Source: an uncultured Clostridia bacterium
Lineage (GTDB): Bacteria > Bacillota > Clostridia > Oscillospirales > Acutalibacteraceae
Direction: 5' to 3'
DNA: 15,682 bases
NCBI GenBank assembly: GCA_937919155.1
Contig: CALFPM010000082.1
Coordinates: 1-15,682, forward strand
The position numbers were made by a program, and so were the translations under genes. Shown here piece by piece: positions 15,016-15,682 of this stretch. Positions within the stretch are counted from its first letter, which is position 1. Each line of letters opens with the position of its first letter. Under the pieces are notes generated by a model. It was not told the DNA's origin. It worked only from the letters and a program-made list of their open reading frames with translations, and did not search any database.

Positions 15016-15180
15016 AACTTTCAGATAATTCAAATGTTGCCAAAACGTTGCCACGGAGCATTTCTTGAACCTCAAGATTGAGGTATATCAACGCTTCTGA
15101 CGTTTGGATGTATTATTCCCACTCGCCTAATTCGGGGATGATTTAAAACGTCGAAAACTGAAAACCCTTGATAAATAAGT

Positions 15181-15194
15181 CGAACATTTGTTCG
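15181..15194. promoter_or_regulatory. Near-consensus Gram-positive SOS (LexA/DinR) box
   Basis: CGAACATTTGTTCG is a palindrome matching the Bacillus-type LexA box CGAACRNRYGTTCG at all but one position (T instead of R at position 8). It lies in the remnant region and no intact gene starts beside it. It also overlaps a protein-like frame, so it may be chance or a leftover of a damage-inducible element. Confidence 0.4.
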
Positions 15195-15257
15195 GCTTGT
15201 TCAGGGTTATACTCATTTTTCAACTTTATGGTATCACAGATGTACCTTAGCTATTTT

Positions 15258-15281
15258 TGAGTTTTTCTTCCGAAAAACTCA
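15258..15281. repeat. 10-bp perfect inverted repeat (hairpin)
   Basis: TGAGTTTTTC (15258-15267) and GAAAAACTCA (15272-15281) enclose a 4-base loop, GGAA on the minus strand. It would fall a few nucleotides after the start point of the minus-strand promoter at 15295-15323, at the very 5' end of that transcript. Confidence 0.6.
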
Positions 15282-15294
15282 TTTGTATGTGATG

Positions 15295-15323
15295 ATTTTA
15301 CCATATTTCTGACCCCAAGTCAA
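15295..15323 (-). promoter_or_regulatory. Minus-strand promoter in the remnant region
   Basis: TTGACT (15318-15323), 17-nt spacer, TAAAAT (15295-15300). No intact reading frame follows; the next recognisable signals are the hairpin at 15258-15281 and the terminator at 14981-15015, about 300 nt downstream. Confidence 0.5.
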
Positions 15324-15570
15324 CAGGATTTGAATTTTGTGGAAAAATAATTCTTATCCATTGCGATAAGTCTATTTTGACTCTCATTGTTTTGATACTG
15401 AGCATCAAAGATTGCTTCACTCGTCTGCCGCTTCTGCAATTCTGTTCAGTTCTTCATTATGGTATCAAATGGTACTTTTCTATACATGGATAAATCTGTG
15501 TAACAACGTTCTTCTTTGAAACCGGTACGTTGAAAAAGTAGTTAAATGTTACTAAAATCATTAAGGATGT

Positions 15571-15681
15571 TTAATAATCTTGCGTTTCATCATCTGTCAT
15601 TGTTGGAGTAACACCTAGAGATATAAATTTTGAAAAGAACAATTCATCAATTATAGATTGAGCAGTATATTCCTCGTTCCA
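15571..15681 (-). CDS. C-terminal end of an unidentified protein (start outside window)
   Basis: The frame entering from the right edge encodes 36 residues with a protein-like composition (SIIDELFFSKFISLGVTP, then an acidic TDDETQDY tail) before a TAA stop at 15571-15573. It could be the real end of a gene lying to the right, or one more piece of the decayed region. I do not recognise the family. Confidence 0.3.
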   Translation of the reverse strand, partial: WNEEYTAQSIIDELFFSKFISLGVTPTMTDDETQDY

Positions 15682-15682
15682 T

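Larger units (their letters stand above)
15016..15571 (-). pseudogene. Decayed coding region, family not recognised
   Basis: No intact gene fits, yet several minus-strand stretches read like protein in different frames. They are FQRTGFKEERCYTDLSMYRK around 15536-15475, EELNRIAEAADE then SEAIFDAQYQNN around 15452-15380, LKNEYNPEQAEQMFDLFIKG around 15220-15160, and YIQTSEALIYLNLEVQEMLR around 15110-15050 with a short tail GNVLATFELSES before a stop. Stops and frame changes separate them. This pattern suggests a gene or mobile-element piece broken by frameshifts. I do not recognise the family. A minus-strand promoter, a hairpin and an SOS-like box lie inside, and a terminator lies at its end. 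Confidence 0.4.

Noticed and set aside
14876..15682. CRISPR array or tRNA gene in the intergenic right edge
   Set aside because: The palindromes found are single and not regularly spaced repeats, and no cloverleaf or TTCRANNC-type T-loop context was found.

Overview
The window looks like a chromosomal segment from a low-to-moderate GC Gram-positive anaerobe, most likely a gut-type Clostridia (Oscillospiraceae/Ruminococcaceae-like). This rests on AGGAGG-type ribosome binding sites, near-consensus sigma-A promoters (TTGACA-17-TATAAT), TTG starts, a thioredoxin system, a BspA-type leucine-rich repeat protein and a paired ABC exporter with a MarR regulator. The taxonomic call is inference; no marker gene is present.

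Left part, plus strand (1-1820): the 3' end of a nucleoside-hydrolase-like gene and its terminator, then a promoter driving trxA-trxB, closed by a strong GC hairpin. Between that hairpin and the next gene (1839-2039, minus strand) lies a relic: the last ~67 codons of a PHP-type hydrolase gene closely related to the intact copy at 10051-11046. 

Middle part (2057-7016): a minus-strand two-lobed nitroreductase is divergent from a plus-strand marR-ABC-ABC operon. Both promoters are near-perfect and only 27 bp apart (-35 to -35). Palindromic GTTGCA elements downstream of the marR promoter are a likely operator. The two ABC half-transporters carry complementary active-site substitutions typical of a heterodimeric exporter with one degenerate ATP site. 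A bidirectional-looking hairpin ends the operon.

Right part, minus strand (14723 down to 7216): seven tightly packed genes, probably one operon read from a promoter near 14850. They encode a membrane-anchored LRR protein, a GPH/MFS-type permease, a pectate-lyase-like beta-helix protein, a PHP/CehA-like metallohydrolase, a membrane-anchored alkaline-phosphatase-superfamily enzyme, a cytosolic enzyme of the same superfamily, and a calcineurin-like metallophosphoesterase. Four metal-dependent phosphoesterase-fold enzymes from three unrelated superfamilies next to a permease and a carbohydrate-active-type fold suggest an undescribed uptake and breakdown pathway for a phosphorylated or phosphodiester-linked glycan or glycolipid headgroup. 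The substrate cannot be read from sequence.

Right edge (14876-15682): no intact gene. It holds a minus-strand terminator, a minus-strand promoter, a strong hairpin, a near-consensus Gram-positive SOS (LexA) box, and short protein-like reading frames broken by stops and frameshifts. This looks like a decayed gene or mobile-element remnant.
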